From CADEDV01 sp036383515 (lineage in GTDB: Bacteria > Bacteroidota > Bacteroidia > Chitinophagales > Chitinophagaceae), in NCBI GenBank assembly GCA_036383515.1, contig DASVOE010000074.1:1-59983 (forward strand): a stretch of DNA of 59,983 nucleotides, given 5' to 3'. The translations under genes and the position numbers were made by a program. The notes below the pieces were generated by a model. It made no database searches, was not told the DNA's origin, and worked only from the letters and a program-made list of their open reading frames with translations. Shown here piece after piece: positions 44,325-53,854 of the stretch (the stretch's first letter is position 1; each line of letters starts with the position of its first letter).

Positions 44325-45332
44325 TTGAGAAAGTCCACCTTCAGGTTGATTCAACCCTTTCTTGTTCTTCATATCATCATCGTGGTAGGCATTGCAGGCT
44401 ATATGCTGATCGAAAATGCTTCCTTGCTTGACTCTTTGTTCATGACGACCATTTCCATTACGACTGTTGGGTATGGTGAGGTGATACCGTTGAGTGAAGA
44501 AGGTAAATGGTTCACGATATTTTTATTGATCACCAGCTGGGGTGCTTTTGCTTTTGCCATTACCCGCATCACTCAATTTGTAATCAGCGGAGAGATTAAT
44601 CTTTATTTTAAAACCCGTCGGCTTATGAAAGAAATTGCAAAACTCGATAACCATGTCATCATTTGCGGCTATGGACGCAATGGGCATGAGGCCTCCCGTA
44701 TCCTCAAATTACATGGTGTTCCTTACCTCGTGATCGAAAAAAACCATGCGCTGATAGATAAAAGCAGGCATGATGAGGATCATTTGCTTCACCTGGAAGG
44801 CGACAGCACCAACGATGATGTGTTACTGATGGCAGGCATTGAAAGAGCAAGAGCACTTATCACTACATTGCCCGTTGATGCCGATAACCTGTTCATTGTC
44901 CTTTCGGCAAGAGGATTGAATACAACTATGCAGATCATCAGCCGTGCCTCTGACAGCAATTCTATTCCCAAATTAAAAAAAGCAGGCGCTAATAATGTGA
45001 TCATGCCTGATCGGATTGGTGGCAGTCATATGGCTACCCTGATTTCAAAACCTGATATCATCGAGTTCATCGATTTTCTATCAGGTGAAGAGGGCGGTTC
45101 TGTAAATATAGATTCGGTAGAATATGAACAATTACCGATGGGCATACGGGGAAGACCACTCAACGAGATCATGCTATGGAACAAAACCGGCGTTAATTGC
45201 ATCGGTATAAAAAGTGCAGAAGGTAAATTCCAGATCAATCCACCGGAAGATATCATTCTCTATCCCGGGATGAAAATAATAGTAATTGGTACCCGCAACC
45301 AATTACAACGCATGAGAGTAAACCTGGCGTAA
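44325..45332 (+). CDS. Potassium channel with RCK (TrkA-N/TrkA-C) domains
   Basis: Inner-membrane ion channel of 335 residues of the MthK-like 2-TM layout. TM1 is at about 11-32, a pore loop carries the K+ selectivity filter TTVGYGE (near 48-54), and TM2 is at about 62-85. Next comes a Rossmann RCK-N domain (VIICGYGRNGHEASRI) and a C-terminal RCK-C/TrkA-C domain (from about 255). The start is TTG at 44325; no ATG precedes the first helix. Gated by cytosolic ligand binding in homologues. It is convergent with the FKBP gene, 6 bp away. Confidence 0.92.
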   Translation: MRKSTFRLIQPFLVLHIIIVVGIAGYMLIENASLLDSLFMTTISITTVGYGEVIPLSEEGKWFTIFLLITSWGAFAFAITRITQFVISGEINLYFKTRRLMKEIAKLDNHVIICGYGRNGHEASRILKLHGVPYLVIEKNHALIDKSRHDEDHLLHLEGDSTNDDVLLMAGIERARALITTLPVDADNLFIVLSARGLNTTMQIISRASDSNSIPKLKKAGANNVIMPDRIGGSHMATLISKPDIIEFIDFLSGEEGGSVNIDSVEYEQLPMGIRGRPLNEIMLWNKTGVNCIGIKSAEGKFQINPPEDIILYPGMKIIVIGTRNQLQRMRVNLA

Positions 45333-45338
45333 GACGTA

Positions 45339-46199
45339 TTATTGTCCCGGAGGTTTCACTTCAGCAGGAGCTACTGTCTTTTTTACATCCAGTAACTCTA
45401 CTTCAAAGACCAGTGTAGACCCACCGGGAATCGACATATAATCGAAGGCGCCATAACCCAGGGTATACGGAACATAGAATTTATATTTCGAACCTACACT
45501 CATCAATTGCAAACCTTCTGTCCAACCTGGGATAACACCCTTGAGGTAAAAAGTAATAGGCTGACCGCGACTGTATGAATCGTCAAAGGGGTTGCCATTT
45601 AAAAAAGTTCCTTTGTAATGACAGGTTACGCTGTCGGTGGCAAGAGGTTTGGCACCAGCACCTTCTTTAATCACTTCATATTGCAAACCGGAGGAAGTAA
45701 CTTTCACACCCGGTCTTGTTTTATTCTGATTTAAAAAAGCGACGCCGGCGTCTATATTACCTTTTGCGTTTTGTTGCTGTAACTGCATCAGGTATGAATT
45801 CATACAAGAGTTGGCCGCATTATCATCCAGTGCAGTTTTTTTGGCGCCAAATACATCATTGATTGCTTTTGTTACCAACGCAGTATTTACTTTAGTAACA
45901 CCTGATTGCTTATAAAAATTGGCAAAGCTTAGCCCCATGGCATAGCTGGCTGAGTCGGTTTTATCTTTCCCTAACACATCATTAATAGCTTTGATGACAA
46001 GCGGGGTATTAATTTTAGCTATTCCCTGTTGTTTATAAAAATTGGCAAAGCTAAGTCCCATAGCGTAGCTGGCAGAGTCAAACAATGTTTTAAAGCCAGC
46101 GTTGACGGCTACAGGTTTTGCAACAGGCTTGGTGCCGGACTGTGCATTCAAAAGGGTAGTAAGGCTGATCAATATAAATACAGCAAATATTTTTTTCAT
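45339..46199 (-). CDS. FKBP-type peptidyl-prolyl isomerase with duplicated N-domain segment
   Basis: Exported proline isomerase of 286 residues with a signal peptide (IFAVFILISLTTLLNAQ). The C-terminal FKBP domain (about 165-275) has VTCHYKGTFLNGNPFDDSY, PGWTEGLQLMSVGSKYKFYVP and LVFEVELLDV. The N-terminal dimerisation region is unusual: residues 41-81 and 82-122 are near-identical 41-residue units, each beginning DSASYAMGLSFANFYKQ. This is an in-frame tandem duplication. Likely a periplasmic folding factor of the FkpA/Mip type. Confidence 0.92.
   Translation of the reverse strand: MKKIFAVFILISLTTLLNAQSGTKPVAKPVAVNAGFKTLFDSASYAMGLSFANFYKQQGIAKINTPLVIKAINDVLGKDKTDSASYAMGLSFANFYKQSGVTKVNTALVTKAINDVFGAKKTALDDNAANSCMNSYLMQLQQQNAKGNIDAGVAFLNQNKTRPGVKVTSSGLQYEVIKEGAGAKPLATDSVTCHYKGTFLNGNPFDDSYSRGQPITFYLKGVIPGWTEGLQLMSVGSKYKFYVPYTLGYGAFDYMSIPGGSTLVFEVELLDVKKTVAPAEVKPPGQ
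45834..46079. repeat. Two adjacent 123-bp in-frame repeats in FKBP gene
   Basis: Units 45957-46079 and 45834-45956 abut exactly and encode residues 41-81 and 82-122 of the isomerase. The first 17 residues of the two units are identical. Synonymous differences (for example AAGCTTAGCCCC against AAGCTAAGTCCC) show the duplication is not brand new. Confidence 0.9.
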
Positions 46200-46293
46200 G
46201 GATTTTCGTTGAGTTGCAAAAATAAAGGTTGGGCACCTAATTCAGCTGCCTGTTATCATTTAATTTCACGGCTCCGTTTTTAACCATTAATAT

Positions 46294-46731
46294 ATGACTG
46301 ATTTTAACAAAGAGATACAGATCCGCTGGTCCGATCTTGATCCTAATTTTCATCTGCGGCATTCGGTGTATTATGACTGGGGAGCCTTTTGCAGGGTTGA
46401 GTTTTTATATAGTATCGGACTTACGGCTGAGGTGATGCAAAAATTTCATATTGGCCCTATCCTGTTTCGTGAAGAATGTGTATTCAGAAAAGAGATCAGG
46501 CTGGAGGATAAAGTGACCATCAACCTGAAAGTACTAAAAGCTAAAAGGGATATGTCCCGCTGGACCATACAACACGAGATCAAAAAGAATGGCGATACTC
46601 TTTCAGCAGTATTGACGGTAGAAGTGGCCTGGATAGATACCATTAGACGTAAGCTGGCTGCATTGCCCGAAGCATTTCACAAGACATTTGATGACATGCC
46701 GCTGGCAGAAAATTTTGAATGGATCGGCTAA
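46294..46731 (+). CDS. Acyl-CoA thioesterase (4HBT hotdog fold)
   Basis: Cytosolic hotdog-fold protein of 145 residues. The signature RWSDLDPNFHLRHSVYYDWG near the N-terminus corresponds to the 4HBT thioesterase motif (RWSDxDxxGHxxNxxY), although the usual G before His is Phe. FREECVFRKEIRLEDKV follows as the second strand pair. By family it cleaves acyl-CoA or acyl-carrier thioesters. It ends 5 bp from the convergent nuclease gene. Substrate unknown. Confidence 0.85.
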   Translation: MTDFNKEIQIRWSDLDPNFHLRHSVYYDWGAFCRVEFLYSIGLTAEVMQKFHIGPILFREECVFRKEIRLEDKVTINLKVLKAKRDMSRWTIQHEIKKNGDTLSAVLTVEVAWIDTIRRKLAALPEAFHKTFDDMPLAENFEWIG

Positions 46732-46736
46732 GCAGG

Positions 46737-48107
46737 CTACTGTGTAAATAATTTTACCTTACCAGGAAAACGGGCTGCATACCCATTGACGAGATTACGG
46801 ATAAAACTATTTTCTTTATAAGGAGTAATGAGATCTTTAAGTTGAGTGGGTTCGGTTATTTGGATATCAGCCGGTAGATACCCCATGCCATAAAATTTTC
46901 CTTCCCATACCAGGATGCAGGATTGATCGTCACCGTTTAATCCTTTCTCCATAATAGCAAATGATGGTTGCGACCGAAGCGATTGCATAGCCTGTAGTAC
47001 CCGGGTATTATATGCTTCGATAGTTTCTTTTTGTTCACAGGCCCCATAGCAGTAACCTTCATTTATTCCATTGCATCGCTCATTACCTGTTTGCATAAAA
47101 CAAAGCTTGGGGCATAGGTTAAAATCACGGATCAGCTTTCTCATGATAGCATGCCCATCGATGATATAATGAAAACTATAGACAGGGTTGAGCCGGCTCC
47201 TGTTTTTTTCTATTGCCAGTCGCAGGAAGCCATTCTGATCTTCATAACTGAAAATGCCATATACATCTTCCCATCTTTTCTGCGATGAATTAAAAATGGG
47301 CCATAGTTTTTTTATTTCTGTTGATTCAAGGATACAGGCCATCAGTTCAGTGGCACAGCTCTGAAAACTGATGGCATAGGTATGCCGCATAAAATTTTGT
47401 TTCTGGCGACTTTCAGAGTTGTTGCTGAAATGACTGTTGACCCTGTAGCGGATATTGTTGGCCTTGCCTACATAAATGATCTTTCCTTTTTCATTATGAA
47501 AATAATAAACACCGGGGGTGTAAGGCAGCTTGTCAAAATGTTCTTTGGGCACATTGGGTGGTAACAATTGTTCTTTTGAATTTCGCTGCAGGCTTTTTTG
47601 AATGAACTGCTGCCTGTCATTTTCTAATAATAGCTGGAATAATTGTACGGTGGCCGCCGTATCACCGCCTGCACGATGACGGTCGTTGATCACAATCCCT
47701 AATGACTGGCAAAGTTTACCCAAACTATATGATGGAAGATCAGGGATGATCTTACGGCTCAATCGTACCGTGCACAATTTTTTACTGTTCAATATAAAAC
47801 CAGCCACAGCCAACTGCGCCTTTACAAAAGAGTAATCAAAATTGACATTATGTGCTATAAAAATTTTATCCTGGAGTATATTAAAAATTGTTTCCGCTAC
47901 TTCTTCGAATCCCGGTGCATCAGCCACCATTTCATTGCTGATTCCCGTCATGGCCTGGATATAATAGGGGATAGGCTGACCCGGATTGATAAGCGTTTCA
48001 AATTTTTCCACTACTTTGTTGCCGTCAAACACATGAATGGAAATTTCAGTGATCCCGTTAGCAGCCGCATACGACCCCGTAGTTTCTATATCAACAATGG
48101 CATACAT
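46737..48107 (-). CDS. DnaQ-like 3'-5' exonuclease fused to GIY-YIG (UvrC/Cho-like) nuclease
   Basis: Two-nuclease fusion of 456 residues, starting at ATG 48107 (MYAIVDIETTG); the longer frame overlaps the divergent methyltransferase gene. The N-terminal DEDD exonuclease (about 1-165) has DIETTG, AHNVNFDYSF and HRAGGDTAA. The second part has a GIY-YIG domain (PGVYYFHNEKGKIIYVGKA), then a Cys-containing region (CPKLCFMQTGNERCNG, GYCYGAC). This architecture is known from UvrC-like repair proteins such as Cho homologues. Probable role in excision repair. Confidence 0.9.
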   Translation of the reverse strand: MYAIVDIETTGSYAAANGITEISIHVFDGNKVVEKFETLINPGQPIPYYIQAMTGISNEMVADAPGFEEVAETIFNILQDKIFIAHNVNFDYSFVKAQLAVAGFILNSKKLCTVRLSRKIIPDLPSYSLGKLCQSLGIVINDRHRAGGDTAATVQLFQLLLENDRQQFIQKSLQRNSKEQLLPPNVPKEHFDKLPYTPGVYYFHNEKGKIIYVGKANNIRYRVNSHFSNNSESRQKQNFMRHTYAISFQSCATELMACILESTEIKKLWPIFNSSQKRWEDVYGIFSYEDQNGFLRLAIEKNRSRLNPVYSFHYIIDGHAIMRKLIRDFNLCPKLCFMQTGNERCNGINEGYCYGACEQKETIEAYNTRVLQAMQSLRSQPSFAIMEKGLNGDDQSCILVWEGKFYGMGYLPADIQITEPTQLKDLITPYKENSFIRNLVNGYAARFPGKVKLFTQ

Positions 48108-48146
48108 GAAGAGGACAGCTAATTTCGTGAAAATTTCTGAGCTGCT

Positions 48147-49094
48147 ATGAGTAGTGAAAAAATAATTATGTTTCAAAACCGGTTGACCAAAGTTTACCGG
48201 CATCTCAGCAAACAGGCAAAGCGGCAGCATATAAGCTGTTACAGGATATATGATCATGACCTGCCGGAATTTCCTTTATGTATTGAACTTTACGGCGATA
48301 AATTATATGTAGCTGAATACAAACGCCGGCATGGGATGACAGATGAAGAACATGACGAATGGATGGAACAGGTGATTGAAGCGGTGACAGAAATTCTGGG
48401 TGTGGTTAAAGAAAATGTTTTTTTAAAATTACGGCAGCGAAAGCCCGGAAGACTTGGACAGTATCAAAAAATTGATAAAGCTCAGCATGAGTTTACAGTG
48501 GATGAAAATGGTTTGCAGTTCATTGTTAACCTGAGTGATTATTTAGATACGGGTTTGTTCCTTGACCACCGTATAACAAGGCAAATACTGAGAGAAGAGA
48601 GTAAAGAGAAAAGAGTGCTCAATTTGTTTGCCTACACAGGTTCTTTTTCGGTATATGCTACAGCAGGTGGCGCAACCAAAGTAGCAACTGTTGATCTTTC
48701 TAAAACTTACTTGCAATGGGCAGAAAAGAATTTTAATTTGAATGGGTTCCCGGTAAATGAATCAAACGTGTTTATTCATGCCGATGTAAAGCAATTTATC
48801 AAAACAATTGAACCCGGTTCTTTTGATCTCATTGTTATGGATCCTCCAACATTTAGTAATAGTAAACGGATGGACGATTTTTTAGACATTCAGAAAGATC
48901 ATGTGACACTTATCAATCAATGTTTGGAGGCGTTGGTGCCGGGTGGCGTTTTATATTTCAGCACCAACTACCGGAAATTTATTTTAGACGAGATCGCAAT
49001 AACAGCAACAGTGATAAAGGATATTACAAAGGCAACTACACCTTTTGATTTTGAAGGACGATTATTCCGATCCTGTTTCAGGATCATAAAATAA
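48147..49094 (+). CDS. rlmK: Class I SAM methyltransferase, RlmK-like (23S rRNA)
   Basis: Cytosolic rRNA methyltransferase of 315 residues that matches the C-terminal (RlmK) half of E. coli RlmKL, which makes m7G2069 in 23S rRNA. Features are CYRIYDHDLPEF near the N-terminus, FLDHRITRQIL, the SAM site VLNLFAYTGSFSVYA and the catalytic block DLIVMDPPTFSNSKRM. The RlmL half and THUMP domain are absent, so the activity is split as in many Bacteroidota. ATG at 48147; divergent from the nuclease gene with 39 bp between. A perfect palindromic terminator follows. Confidence 0.88.
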   Translation: MSSEKIIMFQNRLTKVYRHLSKQAKRQHISCYRIYDHDLPEFPLCIELYGDKLYVAEYKRRHGMTDEEHDEWMEQVIEAVTEILGVVKENVFLKLRQRKPGRLGQYQKIDKAQHEFTVDENGLQFIVNLSDYLDTGLFLDHRITRQILREESKEKRVLNLFAYTGSFSVYATAGGATKVATVDLSKTYLQWAEKNFNLNGFPVNESNVFIHADVKQFIKTIEPGSFDLIVMDPPTFSNSKRMDDFLDIQKDHVTLINQCLEALVPGGVLYFSTNYRKFILDEIAITATVIKDITKATTPFDFEGRLFRSCFRIIK

Positions 49095-49123
49095 AAAACT
49101 CCGGAACATGTTCCGGAGTTTTT
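49094..49123. terminator. Bidirectional terminator, perfect 24-bp palindrome
   Basis: AACTCCGGAACA and its exact complement form a hairpin with A-run on the left and T-run on the right. It sits between the convergent methyltransferase and metalloprotease genes and can serve both. Confidence 0.92.
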
Positions 49124-49142
49124 GTATAGTTCAACAAATAAA

Positions 49143-49934
49143 TTAATAAAGGTATCCTAATGCAGTTCTGTCATTTGCATTGAAAGGACGATCTTGACCG
49201 CTACCAATACAAGCCAGCATCCAACTACCTGAATCAGGACCAGAAGGAGTGCCAGGAATAAGCACTGCTCCAACTGTTGATGCACCTTCATTTGAAGGAG
49301 CGCCGCCACAACTATAGGAGCGATCCATATAATCAGTATGACGGAAACCGATGCAATGTCCCAGCTCGTGAGCAAGAATTGTAGCTACTGTGCTTTGCGG
49401 TTGATTACCGATTGCTCTGGAATTAACTTTTACCTGGTTGTAAGGATTGCCACCGGATGGAAAACCTGCAGAGGCCAGGTATTGACCGTTCGCTTTAACA
49501 ATATTTATAGCAGCCCCTGAACTTACCCGGCTAAAAGTTAATAATAGGTTTTGTGCATTATACCGGGCTAGTGCCTCATCTAATGCAGCTACATAAGAAG
49601 CAGGTAATTGGCTTGATATGCTTACTGTTATACTACGTGGCAAACCAGTTACTAAAAGAGTAGTACGATACTGCTCATTATTAGCAATACGTAAAAAATT
49701 TCCACTTGGTGTGCTATTCAAAAATTCCTCAGTAAGGATTATATCTCCTTCAACAAGGTAACCATCCTCTGTGCGTTGCACATTGGAAGTTCCGAAACCT
49801 TGATTATAAATTTTAGTTAGCGTTTCCTGCGAAATCTCTTCCTGCGCTGCCGGGCCTTTCGCATCCTTACTACAGGAAATAATTGTCAGCGACATTACAC
49901 AAAGGAGTGTCAGGGTCTGGTTAATAAACTTCAT
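49143..49934 (-). CDS. Dual-action HEIGH metallopeptidase (M57-like) lipoprotein
   Basis: Predicted lipoprotein of 263 residues; lipobox Cys in TIISCSKD. The zinc site is HELGHCIGFRH (about residues 193-203), preceded by the VATILA helix and followed by the Met-turn region in YMDRSYSCGG. The N-terminal conserved segment ISQETLTKIYNQGFGTSNVQRTEDGYLVEGDI fits the 'dual-action HEIGH' group of Bacteroidota. Probably an outer-membrane-anchored protease. Substrate unknown. Confidence 0.88.
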   Translation of the reverse strand: MKFINQTLTLLCVMSLTIISCSKDAKGPAAQEEISQETLTKIYNQGFGTSNVQRTEDGYLVEGDIILTEEFLNSTPSGNFLRIANNEQYRTTLLVTGLPRSITVSISSQLPASYVAALDEALARYNAQNLLLTFSRVSSGAAINIVKANGQYLASAGFPSGGNPYNQVKVNSRAIGNQPQSTVATILAHELGHCIGFRHTDYMDRSYSCGGAPSNEGASTVGAVLIPGTPSGPDSGSWMLACIGSGQDRPFNANDRTALGYLY

Positions 49935-50055
49935 ACGTTTAGGTTTTTAGTGTGTGTAAAATAAAATAGATGAAACTGTTTCCGTCTTTCCGTGTAGGAT
50001 GGCACTCGAAAGATACAAACGTTTTTGAAAAAATCTCGTTTTGGGGTATAAATTA

Positions 50056-50084
50056 TTGCCTCCTATTTTTATTCAATACATTTG
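50056..50084 (+). promoter_or_regulatory. Promoter of subtilase gene
   Basis: A TTG at 50056-50058 and TACATTTG at 50077-50084, spaced 18 nt, fit the Bacteroidota -33/-7 pattern. The ATG follows 20 bp later. Confidence 0.55.
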
Positions 50085-50104
50085 AAATTCAGCAATGATA
50101 TAGT

Positions 50105-52759
50105 ATGCGGTCTGTTCCTGCGATAAGCTTTTTTCCTATTGGTTTGAAAGCCGGTTTGATATTATTCGGCATTTTGCTGTCTTTGTTTGCGTTTCCTCAA
50201 ATTAACCGGGCAGATATTAGAAAATTTTCACCAACTGTTTCAGCCGGGTTGACGACAAAAGACCCATCCAGGGTTTCAACTTTTGTCATTGCTGTGTCGG
50301 ATAATAATACTTTTAAAACTTTCGCCAGCAAATTAGTAGGGGTTTCTACTATATACGAATATACCCCAGCAAATATTTTTTTGATTCAATGCAGTTGGCA
50401 GGATATTATGGAAAAGATCTTTTCCCGGCCTGAAGTATTATTTATTGATGAGCAGAGAATTCCTAAAGAGGAAGTTGCTGTGAGCAACCTGGATATGAGT
50501 GCCAATAAAGTCAATCTCGTACAGAGCCGGTTCCCTGCTTACAACGGGCAATCACTCACTGTGTCAATAAAAGAGAACCGCCCGGATACCCAGGATATTG
50601 ATTTTAAGGGTAGGTATACACCTACATCATTAACATCACCAGATCTAAGCAGCCATGCTACTATCATGGCTACAATCATTGCAGGCGGCGGTAATACATA
50701 TTATGAAGGAAAGGGTGTAGCTATTGCATCGGGAATTACTTCTGTAAATTTTTCTACATTATTGCCAGAGCCCAATACCTATTACCAGCAATATGGTATA
50801 TCAGTACAAAATCATTCTTACGGTACAGGTATTGAGAATTTTTATGGTGCGGATGCAACGGCTTATGATGCCAGTGTGATAACAAGACCATCATTACTAC
50901 ATGTTTTTTCTGCAGGTAATTCCGGAACCCTGACCAGCACAACCGGTAACTATGCAGGTATAGCAGGCTATGCAAATCTTACCGGGAGTTTTAAAATGGC
51001 TAAGGATATCATCACAGTAGGTCATACCGATTCATTTGGTGTAGTATTACCGGCAAGTTCAAAAGGTCCCGCTTATGATGGAAGGGTAAAACCGGAATTG
51101 GTTGCGTTTGCAGAAGATGGAAGCAGTGGGGCTGCGGCTATCGTTTCAGGTATTGCATTAACATTGCAGCAAGCCTACAAAGAGTTGAATGGGGTGTTAC
51201 CACCATCTGCTTTAGTAAAAGCTGTATTACTCAACAGTGCAGATGATGTACATGCAGCAGGAATTGATTTTGTAACCGGGTATGGATCAGCCAATGCATA
51301 TAAAGCCATGCAGGGTATAACGAATGCACAGTATTTCCAAAGCAGTGTCGTGCAAGGTGCAACCAATGAACATGCTTTTATCATTCCAGCGAATACAAAA
51401 CAGGTTAAGCTCACACTGGCCTGGAATGACCCACCCGCCACTACTAATGCGCCCAAGGCTTTGATCAATGATCTTGATGTTGAATTATTCTATCCAGCAA
51501 CCAATGCAACCTGGCAACCCTGGGTATTGAATCATTTTCCACATGTTGATTCATTGCAACAATTGCCAAAAAGAAAAAGAGATAGCCTGAATAATGTAGA
51601 GCAGGTGTCTTTGTTGAATCCACCAGCCGGGAATTATGTAATCAGGGTAAAAGGTTTTAGCATCGCTGCAGCTTTACCTCAATCTTATGCTGTAGCTTAC
51701 CAGTTGGATACGCTGGATAAATTCCATTGGTATTACCCAGCACGATTGGATAATATTGTAAGCGGCAATACAAATGTGCTGCGATGGGAATCAAATTTTA
51801 GTAATGCTACAGGGCAATTGGAATATAGTAGTAACAATGGCAATAGCTGGCAGTTAATTGATAATGCTGCTAACCTCGCAAAAGGCTATTACAAATGGAA
51901 TGCGCCTGACACATTTACCACCGCTTTATTACGAATGAGCATACCGGGACAACAGTTTGTTTCAGATACATTCACCTTATCCAAGCGTATTAATACATAC
52001 GTTGGCTTTAATTGTCCTGATTCTTTTTCGTTTTACTGGAATAAACCCCGTGGTGTTAACAGCTTTCGGGTATATAAGCTTGGTGATCGTTACCTCGAAC
52101 CTCTTTTCAATACAACAGATACTTTCGTTGTGCTTGCGAAAAACAGTAATCCTTCACTTTATTATACAATTGCACCCCTGCTTAATAATAAAACAGGAGT
52201 AAAAAGTTTTGCCTTCAATTATAGCACGCAGGGCGTAGAATGTTATATCCGTTCATTTCTTGCTACACTGTCGGGTAATACGGGACAGCTTTCTTTGTTG
52301 TTGGGTACCACCTATAACATCAACCGTATAGTACTGGAAAAATTTGATGGAAGTAATTATGCAGCAATTCAACAACTAAACCCTGTCAATAGCCCGGCAA
52401 TCAGTTTTACAGATTTACAGTTACGACAGGGATTAAATATTTACCGTATCAGGATAGAACTGGCAGGTGGCGGCGTGATCTATTCTCAAAACGAAACGCT
52501 TTATTATATTCCAACGGGGGGCTTTATTCTGTATCCAAACCCGGTACAGCAGGGCCAGACATTATTTATATTACCAGCTGATCTTTCACAAACTACCCGC
52601 TTGCAGGTAATAAATACAATGGGACAAAAAGTATATGAAACAGAGGTGGATAACCTGCCTGCACCTATTTCTACCGGTAAATTAAGTAAGGGCATTTATC
52701 TTTTCAGGTTCATTAAAGAAGATGGAAATACTTCAGTCTTTAAAGTACTGGTTCAATAA
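50105..52759 (+). CDS. Secreted S8 subtilase-like peptidase with T9SS sorting domain
   Basis: Secreted protein of 884 residues with a hydrophobic N-terminal signal (FLPIGLKAGLILFGILLSLF region). The subtilase domain covers about 130-430. The catalytic His is in LSSHATIMATIIAG and the Ser in EDGSSGAAAIVSG. The block that normally carries the catalytic Asp (DTG) reads SIKENRPDTQDIDF, so the Asp is displaced or replaced. C-terminal beta-sandwich regions lead to a T9SS domain (from about 800, LYPNPVQQGQTL, ending FKVLVQ). Probable surface or extracellular protease. It abuts the convergent lipase gene with no gap. Confidence 0.88.
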   Translation: MRSVPAISFFPIGLKAGLILFGILLSLFAFPQINRADIRKFSPTVSAGLTTKDPSRVSTFVIAVSDNNTFKTFASKLVGVSTIYEYTPANIFLIQCSWQDIMEKIFSRPEVLFIDEQRIPKEEVAVSNLDMSANKVNLVQSRFPAYNGQSLTVSIKENRPDTQDIDFKGRYTPTSLTSPDLSSHATIMATIIAGGGNTYYEGKGVAIASGITSVNFSTLLPEPNTYYQQYGISVQNHSYGTGIENFYGADATAYDASVITRPSLLHVFSAGNSGTLTSTTGNYAGIAGYANLTGSFKMAKDIITVGHTDSFGVVLPASSKGPAYDGRVKPELVAFAEDGSSGAAAIVSGIALTLQQAYKELNGVLPPSALVKAVLLNSADDVHAAGIDFVTGYGSANAYKAMQGITNAQYFQSSVVQGATNEHAFIIPANTKQVKLTLAWNDPPATTNAPKALINDLDVELFYPATNATWQPWVLNHFPHVDSLQQLPKRKRDSLNNVEQVSLLNPPAGNYVIRVKGFSIAAALPQSYAVAYQLDTLDKFHWYYPARLDNIVSGNTNVLRWESNFSNATGQLEYSSNNGNSWQLIDNAANLAKGYYKWNAPDTFTTALLRMSIPGQQFVSDTFTLSKRINTYVGFNCPDSFSFYWNKPRGVNSFRVYKLGDRYLEPLFNTTDTFVVLAKNSNPSLYYTIAPLLNNKTGVKSFAFNYSTQGVECYIRSFLATLSGNTGQLSLLLGTTYNINRIVLEKFDGSNYAAIQQLNPVNSPAISFTDLQLRQGLNIYRIRIELAGGGVIYSQNETLYYIPTGGFILYPNPVQQGQTLFILPADLSQTTRLQVINTMGQKVYETEVDNLPAPISTGKLSKGIYLFRFIKEDGNTSVFKVLVQ

Positions 52760-53854
52760 TTATTCGGGGTACCATTTTTTCAATAAGTAAGAATAGGCTG
52801 AATACAGGTGATGGGTAAAAAAATTTTCATCACTCTCGGGGAATTGCTTGTAATAATTTTCATCTGTCATCAAAACGATAGGAATACCAGCCCGCATATA
52901 ATTATTTCCTTTTGCATAACCAGGTTGCTTTAACTGGGGTAAGATTTTTTTAATTCCTTTTTTATACATGACATTACCCAGGTATTTCTCAAATCTCTTT
53001 TGAGCTTTGCGGGGTTTCTTTTCCAGTTTATTATAGATCATACCACCGGCAAAGCGGACCAGGAGTTTTTGTTTTTTCAACGCATCTTTAGCATGTATCA
53101 ATGGATTGGTGGGATTAAAATCCTGCAATGTTTGAATGGAGAAAGGTGTTTCAGGCACCCAGTCAGCAGCATTAACCACGTTAAAGGCCCATCCATCCCG
53201 GGTGATGAAATCAAAATCGTAAGCATAATACATATTACCGGGTTTGGGTCCGGCGCTACAGTAGGTTTTAAAAATTACCTCAGCAGGAATTTTTCCTTTT
53301 TGTTTTTCATATTCTAAATAGGAACGTAGTAAAAAAGCCAACGCACCTCCCTGGCTATGCCCCATGACCAGGTATTGAGTTATGTTCTTATTCTTAAAAT
53401 AATAATTGATCTTTTGTTCAATATCAGGAGCCAGATGTGCAATACTCACTGCCCATCCAACATGCACCATGGCTTTGCTATCTGCAGCCAACTGGTAATT
53501 AAAAACAGTTGAATCATTAATGGTTAAACTACCGGTAGCCGGTATCATGGCCGCATAAAAATTTGCCATCCAGCTTGCTGTTTGATTAACCGTGCCCCTG
53601 AGATTGATGACCGCTACATTATCATTACGCAGGTAAAGCGTCCATCGGTTCATTAGTCCTGCTTCGGAAGAACGATATACTAACTGATAAGGATCCTTTA
53701 TTTTTTTTCTTTCTGTGGAATCCGCAATACTTGAACTATGAAATGCAAGCGATAGGAGGTCAGCATATTCCCTGGCATCAAAACCGGGTTGCAGTTTTTG
53801 CGATGACCCGGTTAAAAAGATTCCAAGTGTAATTACTATAAACAGAAATTTCAT
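52760..53854 (-). CDS. Secreted class-3 (GX) lipase-family protein
   Basis: Exported alpha/beta-hydrolase of 364 residues with a signal peptide (FLFIVITLGIFLTGSS). The lipase_3 core has the oxyanion-loop strand VAVINLRGTVNQTASW and the nucleophile elbow VMGHSQGGALAFLL, then Asp in WVPETP-type context and a C-terminal His in FFTHHLYSAY as triad candidates. The region around residue 210 (CSAGPKPGNMYYAYDFD) is typical of family members. It is convergent with the subtilase and shares its stop region. Natural substrate unknown. Confidence 0.88.
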   Translation of the reverse strand: MKFLFIVITLGIFLTGSSQKLQPGFDAREYADLLSLAFHSSSIADSTERKKIKDPYQLVYRSSEAGLMNRWTLYLRNDNVAVINLRGTVNQTASWMANFYAAMIPATGSLTINDSTVFNYQLAADSKAMVHVGWAVSIAHLAPDIEQKINYYFKNKNITQYLVMGHSQGGALAFLLRSYLEYEKQKGKIPAEVIFKTYCSAGPKPGNMYYAYDFDFITRDGWAFNVVNAADWVPETPFSIQTLQDFNPTNPLIHAKDALKKQKLLVRFAGGMIYNKLEKKPRKAQKRFEKYLGNVMYKKGIKKILPQLKQPGYAKGNNYMRAGIPIVLMTDENYYKQFPESDENFFTHHLYSAYSYLLKKWYPE

